Assembly (NCBI GenBank): GCA_030544185.1
Contig: JAUNRO010000112.1
Coordinates: 1 to 5,590, forward strand
DNA: 5,590 nucleotides
Direction of reading: 5' to 3'
Origin: Propionibacteriaceae bacterium
Lineage (GTDB): Bacteria; Actinomycetota; Actinomycetes; Propionibacteriales; Propionibacteriaceae
Every line of letters starts with the position of its first letter. Positions within the stretch are counted from its first letter, which is position 1. The position numbers and the translations under genes are program-made. This document shows, in pieces, positions 1-5,590 of the stretch. Below the pieces are notes generated by a model. The model worked only from the letters and a program-made list of their open reading frames with translations, was not told the DNA's origin and ran no database searches.

Positions 1-66
1 AAGCAGGCCAACAAGCCCTACGGGCCGGGGAACACCAACATCCACAACCCCGAGGATCTGCGCTGA
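1..66 (+). CDS. C-terminal end of an unidentified plus-strand protein (partial)
   Basis: Frame 1 is open from the window edge to a TGA at 64-66 and gives 21 residues, beginning KQANKPYGPGN and ending NPEDLR. The stretch is hydrophilic and rich in Asn and Pro, with no membrane segment or recognisable motif, so it looks like a soluble tail. Third codon positions are almost all G or C, which fits real coding sequence in this G+C-rich window. A strong hairpin begins 6 nt after the stop, as expected for the end of a gene. The gene converges on the minus-strand gene that ends at 125. I cannot assign a family from such a short fragment; upstream sequence would be needed. Confidence 0.55.
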   Translation, partial: KQANKPYGPGNTNIHNPEDLR

Positions 67-71
67 GCGAA

Positions 72-126
72 GAACACGAGGGGGCGCGGCCGCTTGATGC
101 GGGTGCGCCCCCCGTTCTCTGTGTTC
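72..126. terminator. Inverted repeat between convergent genes, probable bidirectional terminator
   Basis: GGGGGCGC at 80-87 is perfectly complementary to GCGCCCCC at 105-112, around a 17-nt loop. An outer arm, GAACAC at 72-77, pairs with GTGTTC at 121-126, with unpaired bases between the arms. Alternatively AGAAC at 71-75 can pair with GTTCT at 114-118. The structure sits between the plus-strand stop (64-66) and the minus-strand stop (127-125), and its outer arm overlaps the latter. It lacks a long T run on either side; only mildly T-rich sequence follows. It is therefore the G+C-rich hairpin type common in actinobacteria rather than a classical intrinsic terminator. It could stop transcription from both directions. 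Confidence 0.7.
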
Positions 127-976
127 ACGCAGCCGGCAGTGAGCGGCCACTGAGGCGATAGACCGTGCCGTTGAGCGCTGCCCGGCTCTCGACCAGACAG
201 CGATACTGCGGGGTGGCCTCCTGGGTCTGCACCCAGCGAGTCAGCAGCGGACGGTTCACCTGGTCAACCGGGCCCGCCACGAACGCCCGAGCCGCCGCCT
301 TGCACGTTGCCTCGATCGCCGCGGAATCCGCCACAGGCCGCCACGCGGTGACCGGCTCGAACCGATGAGGCTGATTGCACGGCACCGCGGTGCTCGGGTT
401 GGCCTCTGCCCAGCAGGTGAGCACCGACGACGCCAGGGTGCCCTCGCTGATGCTCGTGAGATCACCGATGGTCGCGCCGGCGGCCTTCGCGTTGTCCCGG
501 AGCGTGACCGCGCAAAGACCGTTGATCTCCTTCGCCTCGACCTGCAGCTCCAGCGCGGCCGGATCCGCGCCCAAGGACCGGGTTGCCGACGGCTGATCGC
601 AGGGAGCCGCCACGACGATGAGCCAGGCGTCGGCGCCACCGCACTCGATGGCCTTGCCGTCCTCGTCCACGCACTCCCCCGCCATCGGCTGTGCGCTCCT
701 CGGCTCGACGACCGGTGCCTCGCCGGCCGCCGGCTCGCCCGATTCGGTCCCGAGCGCGGAGGCCGCGCTCGGGATCTGCACGGGCGTGGTGGACACAGCC
801 TTCGGGAACTGCCAGGCGAGAAGCGCGATCAGGCCGGCGAGGATGGTGGCGACCGCGCCGACGGCTCCCCAGGGAACACTCCTGCGCGAACGCGGGGGAT
901 CCGGCCGGGGCGGCTGTGATGGCGGCTGCGGCCACGGTGGCCGCCCACCGGGTCCCGGGTCGAACGGGGCGCTCAC
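125..976 (-). CDS. Single-pass membrane protein with two extracytoplasmic Cys-rich modules (septum-formation/LppU-like)
   Basis: This 283-aa protein has a Pro/Arg-rich cytoplasmic tail (about 1-33), one membrane segment (about 35-56, running from VPWGAVGAVATIL to ALLAW), an Ala/Pro/Glu linker (about 57-98) and an exported C-terminal region. All eight cysteines (102, 112, 126, 155, 188, 200, 225, 260) are outside the membrane, consistent with four disulfides. The second half, with Cys188, VPCNQPHRFEPVTAW at 198-212, Cys225 and Cys260, matches the four-Cys plan with a C..PH.xE core that I associate with the actinobacterial septum-formation domain. The first half (GECVDEDGKAIEC, then Cys126 and Cys155) is closer to LppU-like proteins. 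No catalytic motif is visible. The GTG start at 976-974 lies 2 nt after the TAG of the upstream lipoprotein gene, implying translational coupling. Family membership is judged by eye, and a role in division is not shown. Confidence 0.85.
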   Translation of the reverse strand: MSAPFDPGPGGRPPWPQPPSQPPRPDPPRSRRSVPWGAVGAVATILAGLIALLAWQFPKAVSTTPVQIPSAASALGTESGEPAAGEAPVVEPRSAQPMAGECVDEDGKAIECGGADAWLIVVAAPCDQPSATRSLGADPAALELQVEAKEINGLCAVTLRDNAKAAGATIGDLTSISEGTLASSVLTCWAEANPSTAVPCNQPHRFEPVTAWRPVADSAAIEATCKAAARAFVAGPVDQVNRPLLTRWVQTQEATPQYRCLVESRAALNGTVYRLSGRSLPAA

Positions 977-978
977 GG

Positions 979-1647
979 CTACTGCTCAACCACCACGCTG
1001 GTGACCAGCGCGTTGGCCTCGCCGTTGCATTGCCTCCTCGTTCCCGGAGCCGTCTTCGCTCCGATCCGGAGAACGGTGACCCCCGACAGCTCCGCGCTCA
1101 GCTCCGGCTTGTCGGTGAAGTTGGCGTTCTGCACAGCCACCTGACGGCCATCGGCGGTCAGGGAGAACTCGATCTCCACATCGGGGCTGTCCGAGCGCAT
1201 GTCCTGGGCCACCTGCACCACGATGCGTCCCTGCACCTGGGCGAAGCGATATTCCAGCATCCTGGGCTGCGATGTATAGCAGTCGACCGTGGTCGCCATC
1301 GCGCGGATTGCGTCTGTCTCGTTGGCGGGGGTGAAGCTCCCCTCGCTCCATCGCCCCCTGTCGAAGGCATCGGCCAGCACGAGTTCCTGCTTCCCGGATC
1401 CCGGGCTCGCCATCACGATCGGCGGGCCATCCGGTGTCGCTCCGCCGTTCGTCGCGCTCGCGCTCGGCGTCGCCGAGGGTGCCGGAGTCGGAGTCGGAGT
1501 CGGCGGCGCCGTGGTCGGTGCATTCGTCGTCGCGGCCGGCGGCACCGCGCTCTGGTTCACCGGCGCGGGCGGGCTGCCGCAGCTCGCCACCAGCAGGATC
1601 GCTCCCAGCCCCATCGCTGCCCAGGCCCTGCGTGAACTCCTCATCAT
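979..1647 (-). CDS. Lipoprotein with Pro/Thr-rich linker and NPCBM-like C-terminal domain
   Basis: This 222-aa protein opens with a lipoprotein signal peptide: Arg-rich n-region (RSSRR), hydrophobic core, and lipobox LVASC with the lipidated Cys at residue 23. A low-complexity Pro/Thr/Ala/Ser linker (about 24-85) would span the cell wall. The C-terminal domain (about 87-222) is predicted all-beta. Its strands around LEYRFAQVQGRIVVQVAQD, the dSPDVEIEFSLTADGRQV pattern and a closing ELSGVTVLRI followed by ALVTSVVVE resemble the NPCBM galactose-binding-like fold often attached to glycoside hydrolases; the assignment is by pattern only. Cys123 and Cys207 could form a disulfide. No enzyme domain is present, so a ligand- or glycan-binding surface role is inferred. 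The start could be ATG 1647 or the adjacent ATG 1644; both follow a strong ribosome binding site. Its TAG stop lies 2 nt before the next gene. Confidence 0.85.
   Translation of the reverse strand: MMRSSRRAWAAMGLGAILLVASCGSPPAPVNQSAVPPAATTNAPTTAPPTPTPTPAPSATPSASATNGGATPDGPPIVMASPGSGKQELVLADAFDRGRWSEGSFTPANETDAIRAMATTVDCYTSQPRMLEYRFAQVQGRIVVQVAQDMRSDSPDVEIEFSLTADGRQVAVQNANFTDKPELSAELSGVTVLRIGAKTAPGTRRQCNGEANALVTSVVVEQ
1484..1501. repeat. Three tandem copies of a 6-bp unit in the lipoprotein linker
   Basis: On the plus strand GGAGTC occurs three times in succession. On the coding (minus) strand this gives alternating Pro-Thr codons in the linker of the 222-aa lipoprotein. The unit is a multiple of three, so copy-number change would lengthen or shorten the wall-spanning linker without a frameshift. 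Confidence 0.8.
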
Positions 1648-1648
1648 G

Positions 1649-1658
1649 TCTCCCCCTC
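1649..1658 (-). promoter_or_regulatory. Strong ribosome binding site of the 222-aa lipoprotein gene
   Basis: The minus strand reads GAGGGGGAGA just before the ATG at 1647-1645. The GAGG part lies 7 nt from that ATG, or 10 nt from the second ATG at 1644-1642, so the distance favours the first ATG. This is the clearest Shine-Dalgarno sequence in the window and marks a fresh translation start after guaA. Confidence 0.75.
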
Positions 1659-1678
1659 AGACCATCCGTTGGGCGGAG

Positions 1679-1684
1679 CTTATA
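1679..1684 (-). promoter_or_regulatory. Possible -10 element in the guaA-downstream gap
   Basis: The 70-nt gap between the guaA stop (1718) and the lipoprotein start (1647) contains the only AT-rich patch nearby. On the minus strand it includes TATAAG (five of six matches to the -10 consensus), about 31 nt upstream of the ATG. No good -35 hexamer lies at 16-18 nt upstream. This may be a promoter for the two envelope genes, but readthrough from guaA is equally possible. Confidence 0.3.
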
Positions 1685-1717
1685 GCAGCGATATTGCCTA
1701 AAGCGGCGATCCCGAAG

Positions 1718-3292
1718 TCACTCCCATTCGATGGTGCCGGGCGGCTTGGAGGTCACATCCAGCACGACGCGGTTGATGTCGCGGACCTCGTTGGTGATCC
1801 GGGTGGAGATGCACTCGAGCAGTTCATAGGGCAGGCGGCTCCAGTCCGCGGTCATGGCGTCCTCGCTGGAGACCGGGCGCAGCACGACCGGGTGGCCGTA
1901 GGTGCGCCCGTCACCCTGCACACCGACCGAGCGGACATCGGCCAGCAGCACGACGGGGAACTGCCAGACGTCCCGGTCGAAACCGGCCTTGGTCAGCTCC
2001 TCGCGGGCGATCGCATCGGCCTCGCGCAGCAGGTCCAACCGCTCCCTGGTCACCTCGCCGATGATCCGGATCGCCAGGCCGGGGCCCGGGAAGGGCTGGC
2101 GCCAGACCATCGCCGGCGGGAGGCCCAGCTCCTCGCCCACCGCGCGCACCTCATCCTTGAACAGCGTCCGCAACGGTTCGATCAGCGTGAACTGCAGGTC
2201 ATCGGGCAGGCCGCCGACGTTGTGGTGGGACTTGATGTTGGCCGCGCCCTCACCGCCGCCGGACTCGACGACGTCAGGATAGAGCGTGCCCTGGACGAGG
2301 AAGTCCACTCCCTCGTGCTCGGCCACCTCCCGCGCGGCGGCCTCGAAGGTCCGGATGAACTCCCGGCCGATGATCTTGCGCTTGGTCTCCGGATCGGTCA
2401 CCCCGGCCAGCTCGCCGAGGAACTGATCGGCGGCATCGGCGACCACCAACCGCACACCGGTCGCGGCGACGAAATCCTGCTCGACCTGCTCGGCCTCGCC
2501 CTTGCGCAGGAGCCCGTGATCGACGAACACGCAGGTGAGCTGGTCCCCGATCGCCTTGTGCACCAGCGCCGCGGCGACGGCCGAGTCGACACCGCCGGAC
2601 AGCCCGCACAGCACGTGTTTGTCGCCGACCTGCTCGCGGATGGCGGCGACCGAATCCTCGACGATGCTCGCGGGGGTCCAGTCCGCCTCGAGCCCGGCCA
2701 CTTTGAACAGGAACGCCTCCAGGACCTGCTGCCCGTGCTGGGTGTGCACGACCTCCGGGTGCCACTGCACACCGGCCAGCCGCCGCTCGGTGTCCTCGAA
2801 CGCCGCCACGGGCGCACCGCCGCTGCGAGCCAGCACGGTGAACCCCTCGGGCGCCTTCGCGACGGCGTCACCGTGGCTCATCCAGACGTTGAGCTCGCCC
2901 GGAATGCCCGCCAGGAGCGTGCCCTGCTCGGCGACCACCGCCGGCGTACGCCCGAATTCCGACACTCCCGTCTTCGCAGCCTCCCCGCCCAGGGCGACCG
3001 CCATGGCCTGGAAGCCATAACAGATGCCGAACACCGGGACCCCGGCAGTGAAGAGCTCGGGGTCGATCTGGGGCGCTCCGGGCGCATAGACCGAGGACGG
3101 CCCGCCCGACAGGATCACGGCAGCGGGCCGGCGGGCAAGGATCTCCGCCGCCGACGCGGTGGACGGCATGATCTCCGAATAGACCCGCGCCTCGCGGACA
3201 CGACGGGCGATCAACTGGGCGTACTGAGCTCCGAAGTCGATGACGACCACACGACCGTGATCCGCCACCACTTCTGCGGCGAGGTGGGACAT
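1718..3292 (-). CDS. guaA: GMP synthase (glutamine-hydrolysing)
   Basis: This cytoplasmic enzyme converts XMP, glutamine and ATP to GMP, the last step of guanine nucleotide synthesis. With the ATG at 3292 the protein is 524 aa, the usual GuaA length. The N-terminal class I glutamine amidotransferase domain (about 14-197) has [16 protein letters not shown], the nucleophile Cys91 in GICYG and the His178/Glu180 pair in GVQWHPE. The ATP-pyrophosphatase domain (about 205-400) has the P-loop LSGGVDS at 231-237, plus [11 protein letters not shown] and [11 protein letters not shown]. The dimerisation domain closes with the conserved tail KPPGTIEWE. All key residues are intact. An in-frame GTG at 3331 would add 13 residues and overlap the upstream gene, but the ATG start fits the family. 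No clear Shine-Dalgarno precedes the ATG; the upstream lipoprotein gene ends 19 nt before it, suggesting a shared transcript and possible coupling. Confidence 0.97.
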   Translation of the reverse strand: MSHLAAEVVADHGRVVVIDFGAQYAQLIARRVREARVYSEIMPSTASAAEILARRPAAVILSGGPSSVYAPGAPQIDPELFTAGVPVFGICYGFQAMAVALGGEAAKTGVSEFGRTPAVVAEQGTLLAGIPGELNVWMSHGDAVAKAPEGFTVLARSGGAPVAAFEDTERRLAGVQWHPEVVHTQHGQQVLEAFLFKVAGLEADWTPASIVEDSVAAIREQVGDKHVLCGLSGGVDSAVAAALVHKAIGDQLTCVFVDHGLLRKGEAEQVEQDFVAATGVRLVVADAADQFLGELAGVTDPETKRKIIGREFIRTFEAAAREVAEHEGVDFLVQGTLYPDVVESGGGEGAANIKSHHNVGGLPDDLQFTLIEPLRTLFKDEVRAVGEELGLPPAMVWRQPFPGPGLAIRIIGEVTRERLDLLREADAIAREELTKAGFDRDVWQFPVVLLADVRSVGVQGDGRTYGHPVVLRPVSSEDAMTADWSRLPYELLECISTRITNEVRDINRVVLDVTSKPPGTIEWE

Positions 3293-3311
3293 GGGCCGCA
3301 GTCTAGGGCGC

Positions 3312-5516
3312 TCAGCCGGCTCGGCGGTCACCCGTGCGCAGGTCGATCACGAAGGCCGCGTCGCCGTGCCGGATGGTCCACACCTGCTCCCCCGCCGCGA
3401 CCCTCGCCCACGGGCTGTCGAGGCGCTCGGTGAAGCGTTGGTCGACCGGCGCATCATCTTTGGTCAGCGGCCCGTCGGTGGCATAGGTGAGCGTGCCCTC
3501 GCTGGGAGATTGATAGCGGACGACGAATCCGCGGGGTACGCCGAGGAGGGTGCCCAGGTCGACCGCGCCGACCTCGGCCTCGCCGATCGCTTCGACGAAG
3601 GCATCGAAGTCGCCCCAACGCTCCCTCGTGCCGACCTCGGTGATCCAGACGTTGTTGGCTCCGCCGGGCGCGAGCAGGTCATAGGGCTCCTCCAGCCCCG
3701 CGGGGTTCTGTCCGACCGGCGCCCACTGGGTCGGCCGGTGGGACCACAGGGCCACATAACCGTCGCCCTTGCGCGCGAGCGTCCACGCACCGACCTCGCG
3801 TACCTCATCGAAATGCTGCTGCGGGAAGAACGCGTGGGTGAACGGCTGATAGTTCGCGTCGGGATCCTGGTTGCCGGCGGCCGGAAACCGCGGGGCATAG
3901 ATGTTGATCGCGACACCGCCGACCTGCCCGGTGCGGGGCATGGTGGCCGAACCGTTCCAATAGAGGTCGTCGTCGGCCCAGCGGCCCCGGTCGGCGTTGC
4001 CGGGATGGGTGGTGAAGACGACCGCATCGGCGCCGAGCGTGGCCTGCCAGGCGTGGTATTGCCGGCCGAGACAGCCCGCGCGGTAGTCCTGCACACTCGA
4101 CAGCGCGACCCCGTGCGCGCGATAGGTCACCGTGTGCGCCTCGGTGAGCAGGCCGGCGTTGATCTGACAGCCCAGCGCATAGGAGACGTGCTGGGCACCC
4201 TCGACCGTGGAGGTGCCCGGCTGGCGCAGCAGCGGCGCCACGGGGGCGAACAGATCGCCGCGCCAGAGCTCGTGCTCGCGAATGGCCCGCATCGACAGGG
4301 GCACCACCTGCCACGCCGTCATCGCCCCCCGGTCCCACCAGAACGCGAGCGCATCAGGGTCGGTGAAGGTGGTGCCCGGGGGCGGCTCGGGAGCGTCGGC
4401 GACGGGCTGGTTCGGGTCGAGTGCGATGCCCATGCGCTGGCGGGTGAGGCTCGGTGCGGGCTCGGTCGCAATCCGCCGGGTGACCTCTGGCAGGCGATAG
4501 GACGTCGAGGTCGCGAGCAGCAGCGCGCCGAAATCGACCCAGGGCGCATAGCCGTGCGGGTTGGTGTCGAAGAGGAAGTGGATGATGTCGCGGGTGTTCT
4601 GGTCGGCTGCGCGGGACTTGTCCTTCATGTAGGACCGGCCGTGGGTCGTCCCGAAATTTCCGTCGACCTGGGCGGTGGCGAAGTCGAGGAAGAGCACATC
4701 GAGCAGGGCGCGGGCACGCTCGGCGAGGTCATCCTCGGCATACTCCGAGAGCAGCAGCAGCGCCTGCACGTTCTCGGGGTAGTAGACATCGGAGTGCCAT
4801 TCCGAGAAGCCCCAGCGGGCCTTCTCGTCGAGCCAGGCGGTGAGTCGGGTGCGGCCGCGTTCGGCATGGGTACGCCCCGGTTCGCCGGTGATGACGAATC
4901 GCTGATCGGGCAGGGTGGTGCCGGCGAGGTATTCCAGGGTGTGCACGATCAGCCGGTGGTTCTCCGACCAGAACCATTTGTGGTCGACCTCACTGCGGTC
5001 GTCGCCGCGCGGGTTCGCCGCCGGCGGGAGCGGATCGGTGTACCAGTAGCGGAAGCCCAGGAGGCGTTTCTCGAGGGCGGCGCGGGTCTGCGGGGCGAGC
5101 TCGTCGCCGTGGGCATGCCAGAGCAGCCACAGCCGCATCAGGTCGAAATCGGAGGTGTCGACGTGCCGGTCGATCCGGTCGAGGCGGTGCTGCAGGTCGG
5201 CCGGGGTGAACTCGGCGGCATCGATGCGGAAGCCGTCGTCGCTCCGGGCGCGGCCGAGGGCGGCGAGGATGCTCTCCGGGCTGCGCCGGTCGAGCGTCTC
5301 GGTGGCCTGGCGGAGATAGTCGCGCTGGCGGTCGGTCCAGTCATCCACGGTGACCAGCCCGTCCGGGGGCGGGGGCGGGGGCGGCTCCGGCGTCGGGCTG
5401 CAGGCGGCGAGGAGGAGCGTCAGGGCGAGCAGCAGCCCCACGACGATCCGGGAGCGGATCGCGATGGGGCTGGGTCCCTGCGCACTCTTCACAGGACCCC
5501 AGTCAACCAAGCCCAC
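3312..5516 (-). CDS. Large lipoprotein, alpha-toroid plus beta-sandwich look, possible polysaccharide-active enzyme
   Basis: This 734-aa protein starts with a lipoprotein signal peptide: RSR, a Leu-rich core, lipobox LLAAC with lipid-carrying Cys39, then a Pro-rich spacer. Residues about 60-430 look mostly helical, with motifs [20 protein letters not shown] (180-199), [20 protein letters not shown] (235-254) and HGRSYMKDK (292-300). Residues about 440-734 look beta-rich and include [19 protein letters not shown] (485-503). This layout, with clustered Asn186, His187, Tyr245/246, His292, Arg294 and Tyr296, recalls toroid-type polysaccharide lyases (PL8, PL12 or PL21-like), but I recognise no named family and substrate is unknown. 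Start GTG 5516 is preceded directly by an in-frame TGA and by GGAGA 7 nt upstream; GTG 5492 is the alternative and also keeps the signal peptide. The gene ends 19 nt before guaA. Confidence 0.88.
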   Translation of the reverse strand: MGLVDWGPVKSAQGPSPIAIRSRIVVGLLLALTLLLAACSPTPEPPPPPPPDGLVTVDDWTDRQRDYLRQATETLDRRSPESILAALGRARSDDGFRIDAAEFTPADLQHRLDRIDRHVDTSDFDLMRLWLLWHAHGDELAPQTRAALEKRLLGFRYWYTDPLPPAANPRGDDRSEVDHKWFWSENHRLIVHTLEYLAGTTLPDQRFVITGEPGRTHAERGRTRLTAWLDEKARWGFSEWHSDVYYPENVQALLLLSEYAEDDLAERARALLDVLFLDFATAQVDGNFGTTHGRSYMKDKSRAADQNTRDIIHFLFDTNPHGYAPWVDFGALLLATSTSYRLPEVTRRIATEPAPSLTRQRMGIALDPNQPVADAPEPPPGTTFTDPDALAFWWDRGAMTAWQVVPLSMRAIREHELWRGDLFAPVAPLLRQPGTSTVEGAQHVSYALGCQINAGLLTEAHTVTYRAHGVALSSVQDYRAGCLGRQYHAWQATLGADAVVFTTHPGNADRGRWADDDLYWNGSATMPRTGQVGGVAINIYAPRFPAAGNQDPDANYQPFTHAFFPQQHFDEVREVGAWTLARKGDGYVALWSHRPTQWAPVGQNPAGLEEPYDLLAPGGANNVWITEVGTRERWGDFDAFVEAIGEAEVGAVDLGTLLGVPRGFVVRYQSPSEGTLTYATDGPLTKDDAPVDQRFTERLDSPWARVAAGEQVWTIRHGDAAFVIDLRTGDRRAG
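5365..5382. repeat. Three tandem GGGGGC units encoding a polyproline run
   Basis: On the plus strand GGGGGC is repeated three times, followed by GG. On the coding strand this gives the seven-proline run directly after the lipobox region of the large lipoprotein (residues 45-51). The unit is 6 bp, so copy change would alter the spacer length in frame. The G-rich strand is the transcription template. Confidence 0.8.
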
Positions 5517-5590
5517 TCAACTGTCTCCGAACCGCGAGATGAACCCACGGTGTCGGCTGCCGGAACGGGCGTCCGGATCCCGGACGGGCT
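5517..5590 (-). other. Upstream edge; possible end of another minus-strand gene
   Basis: All three minus-strand frames are open across this 74-nt edge until shortly before or just past the lipoprotein start. The best candidate runs from 5588 to a TGA at 5519-5517, directly abutting GTG 5516, and would end in HRGFISRFGDS. A second frame ends with a TGA at 5493-5491 that overlaps the alternative start GTG 5492 as GTGA. The plus strand also has an ATG at 5540 that stays open to the window edge. The fragment is too short to choose between gene end and leader; no clear promoter is visible. Confidence 0.25.
5524..5528 (-). promoter_or_regulatory. Ribosome binding site supporting the GTG 5516 start
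   Basis: The minus strand reads GGAGA, then 7 nt, then GTG. This is good Shine-Dalgarno spacing and supports GTG 5516 over GTG 5492, which has only a weak GGGG 4 nt upstream. Against it, the first eight codons after 5516 use more T in the third position than the rest of the gene. Confidence 0.55.

Noticed and set aside
365..1635. Several plus-strand and alternate-frame open frames opposite the two envelope genes
   Set aside because: Their products are Arg/Ala/Gly-rich shadow translations without domains. The minus-strand frames carry signal peptides, membrane segments and ordered cysteines.
1679..1705. Imperfect hairpin after guaA on the minus strand
   Set aside because: The arms GCTTTAGGC and GCTATAAGC pair with two mismatches and one G-T pair, and no T run follows. 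It is too weak to call a terminator.
1289..3433. A 714-codon plus-strand open frame lying antisense across guaA and its neighbours
   Set aside because: It mirrors guaA, whose protein has every family motif. Long antisense frames arise naturally in G+C-rich genes, and the translation is low-complexity with no recognisable domain.
3464..5344. Shorter minus-strand open frames inside the large lipoprotein gene
   Set aside because: They are shifted-frame Ser/Pro/Arg-rich translations. The main frame is continuous and has motif structure throughout.
5540..5590. Plus-strand ATG open to the window edge, possible divergent gene
   Set aside because: It has only 17 codons with an Arg-rich translation and no convincing ribosome binding site.
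1..5590. CRISPR array, insertion sequence, tRNA or riboswitch
   Set aside because: No spaced direct repeats, transposase motifs, terminal inverted repeats or tRNA cloverleaf are visible. No gap between genes exceeds about 70 nt, leaving little room for a riboswitch.

Overview
The window is about two-thirds or more G+C. Its gene style is actinobacterial: GTG starts, Pro/Thr-rich surface lipoproteins, and a protein resembling the actinobacterial 'septum formation' and LppU cysteine-rich families. A propionibacterial or nocardioidal actinomycete is a reasonable guess, but nothing here fixes the genus. Tyrosine is oddly encoded mostly by TAT despite the high G+C.

Layout: (1) Positions 1-66 hold the last 21 codons of an unidentified plus-strand gene. 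(2) Positions 72-126 form a strong inverted repeat lying between convergent genes, probably a shared terminator. (3) All four complete genes lie on the minus strand, read from right to left: a 734-aa lipoprotein of helical-toroid plus beta-sandwich appearance (5516 to 3312), guaA for GMP synthase (3292 to 1718), a 222-aa lipoprotein with an NPCBM-like carbohydrate-binding-type domain (1647 to 979), and a 283-aa single-pass membrane protein with two cysteine-rich modules (976 to 125). (4) Positions 5517-5590 lie upstream of the first minus-strand gene and contain its ribosome binding site; they may also hold the end of another gene.

Transcription units inferred from spacing: the large lipoprotein and guaA are 19 nt apart and probably share a transcript. 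The two downstream envelope genes are 2 nt apart and almost certainly co-translated. A 70-nt gap with a strong ribosome binding site and the only AT-rich patch in the area separates guaA from that pair. Three of the four genes therefore encode cell-surface proteins, with the purine enzyme GuaA as the housekeeping anchor. The most interesting candidates are the large lipoprotein, which has strongly patterned His/Asn/Tyr/Arg motifs that look catalytic, and the coupled pair of surface proteins. There is no CRISPR array, transposon, tRNA or rRNA. I see no clear evidence of a new defence or mobile system.
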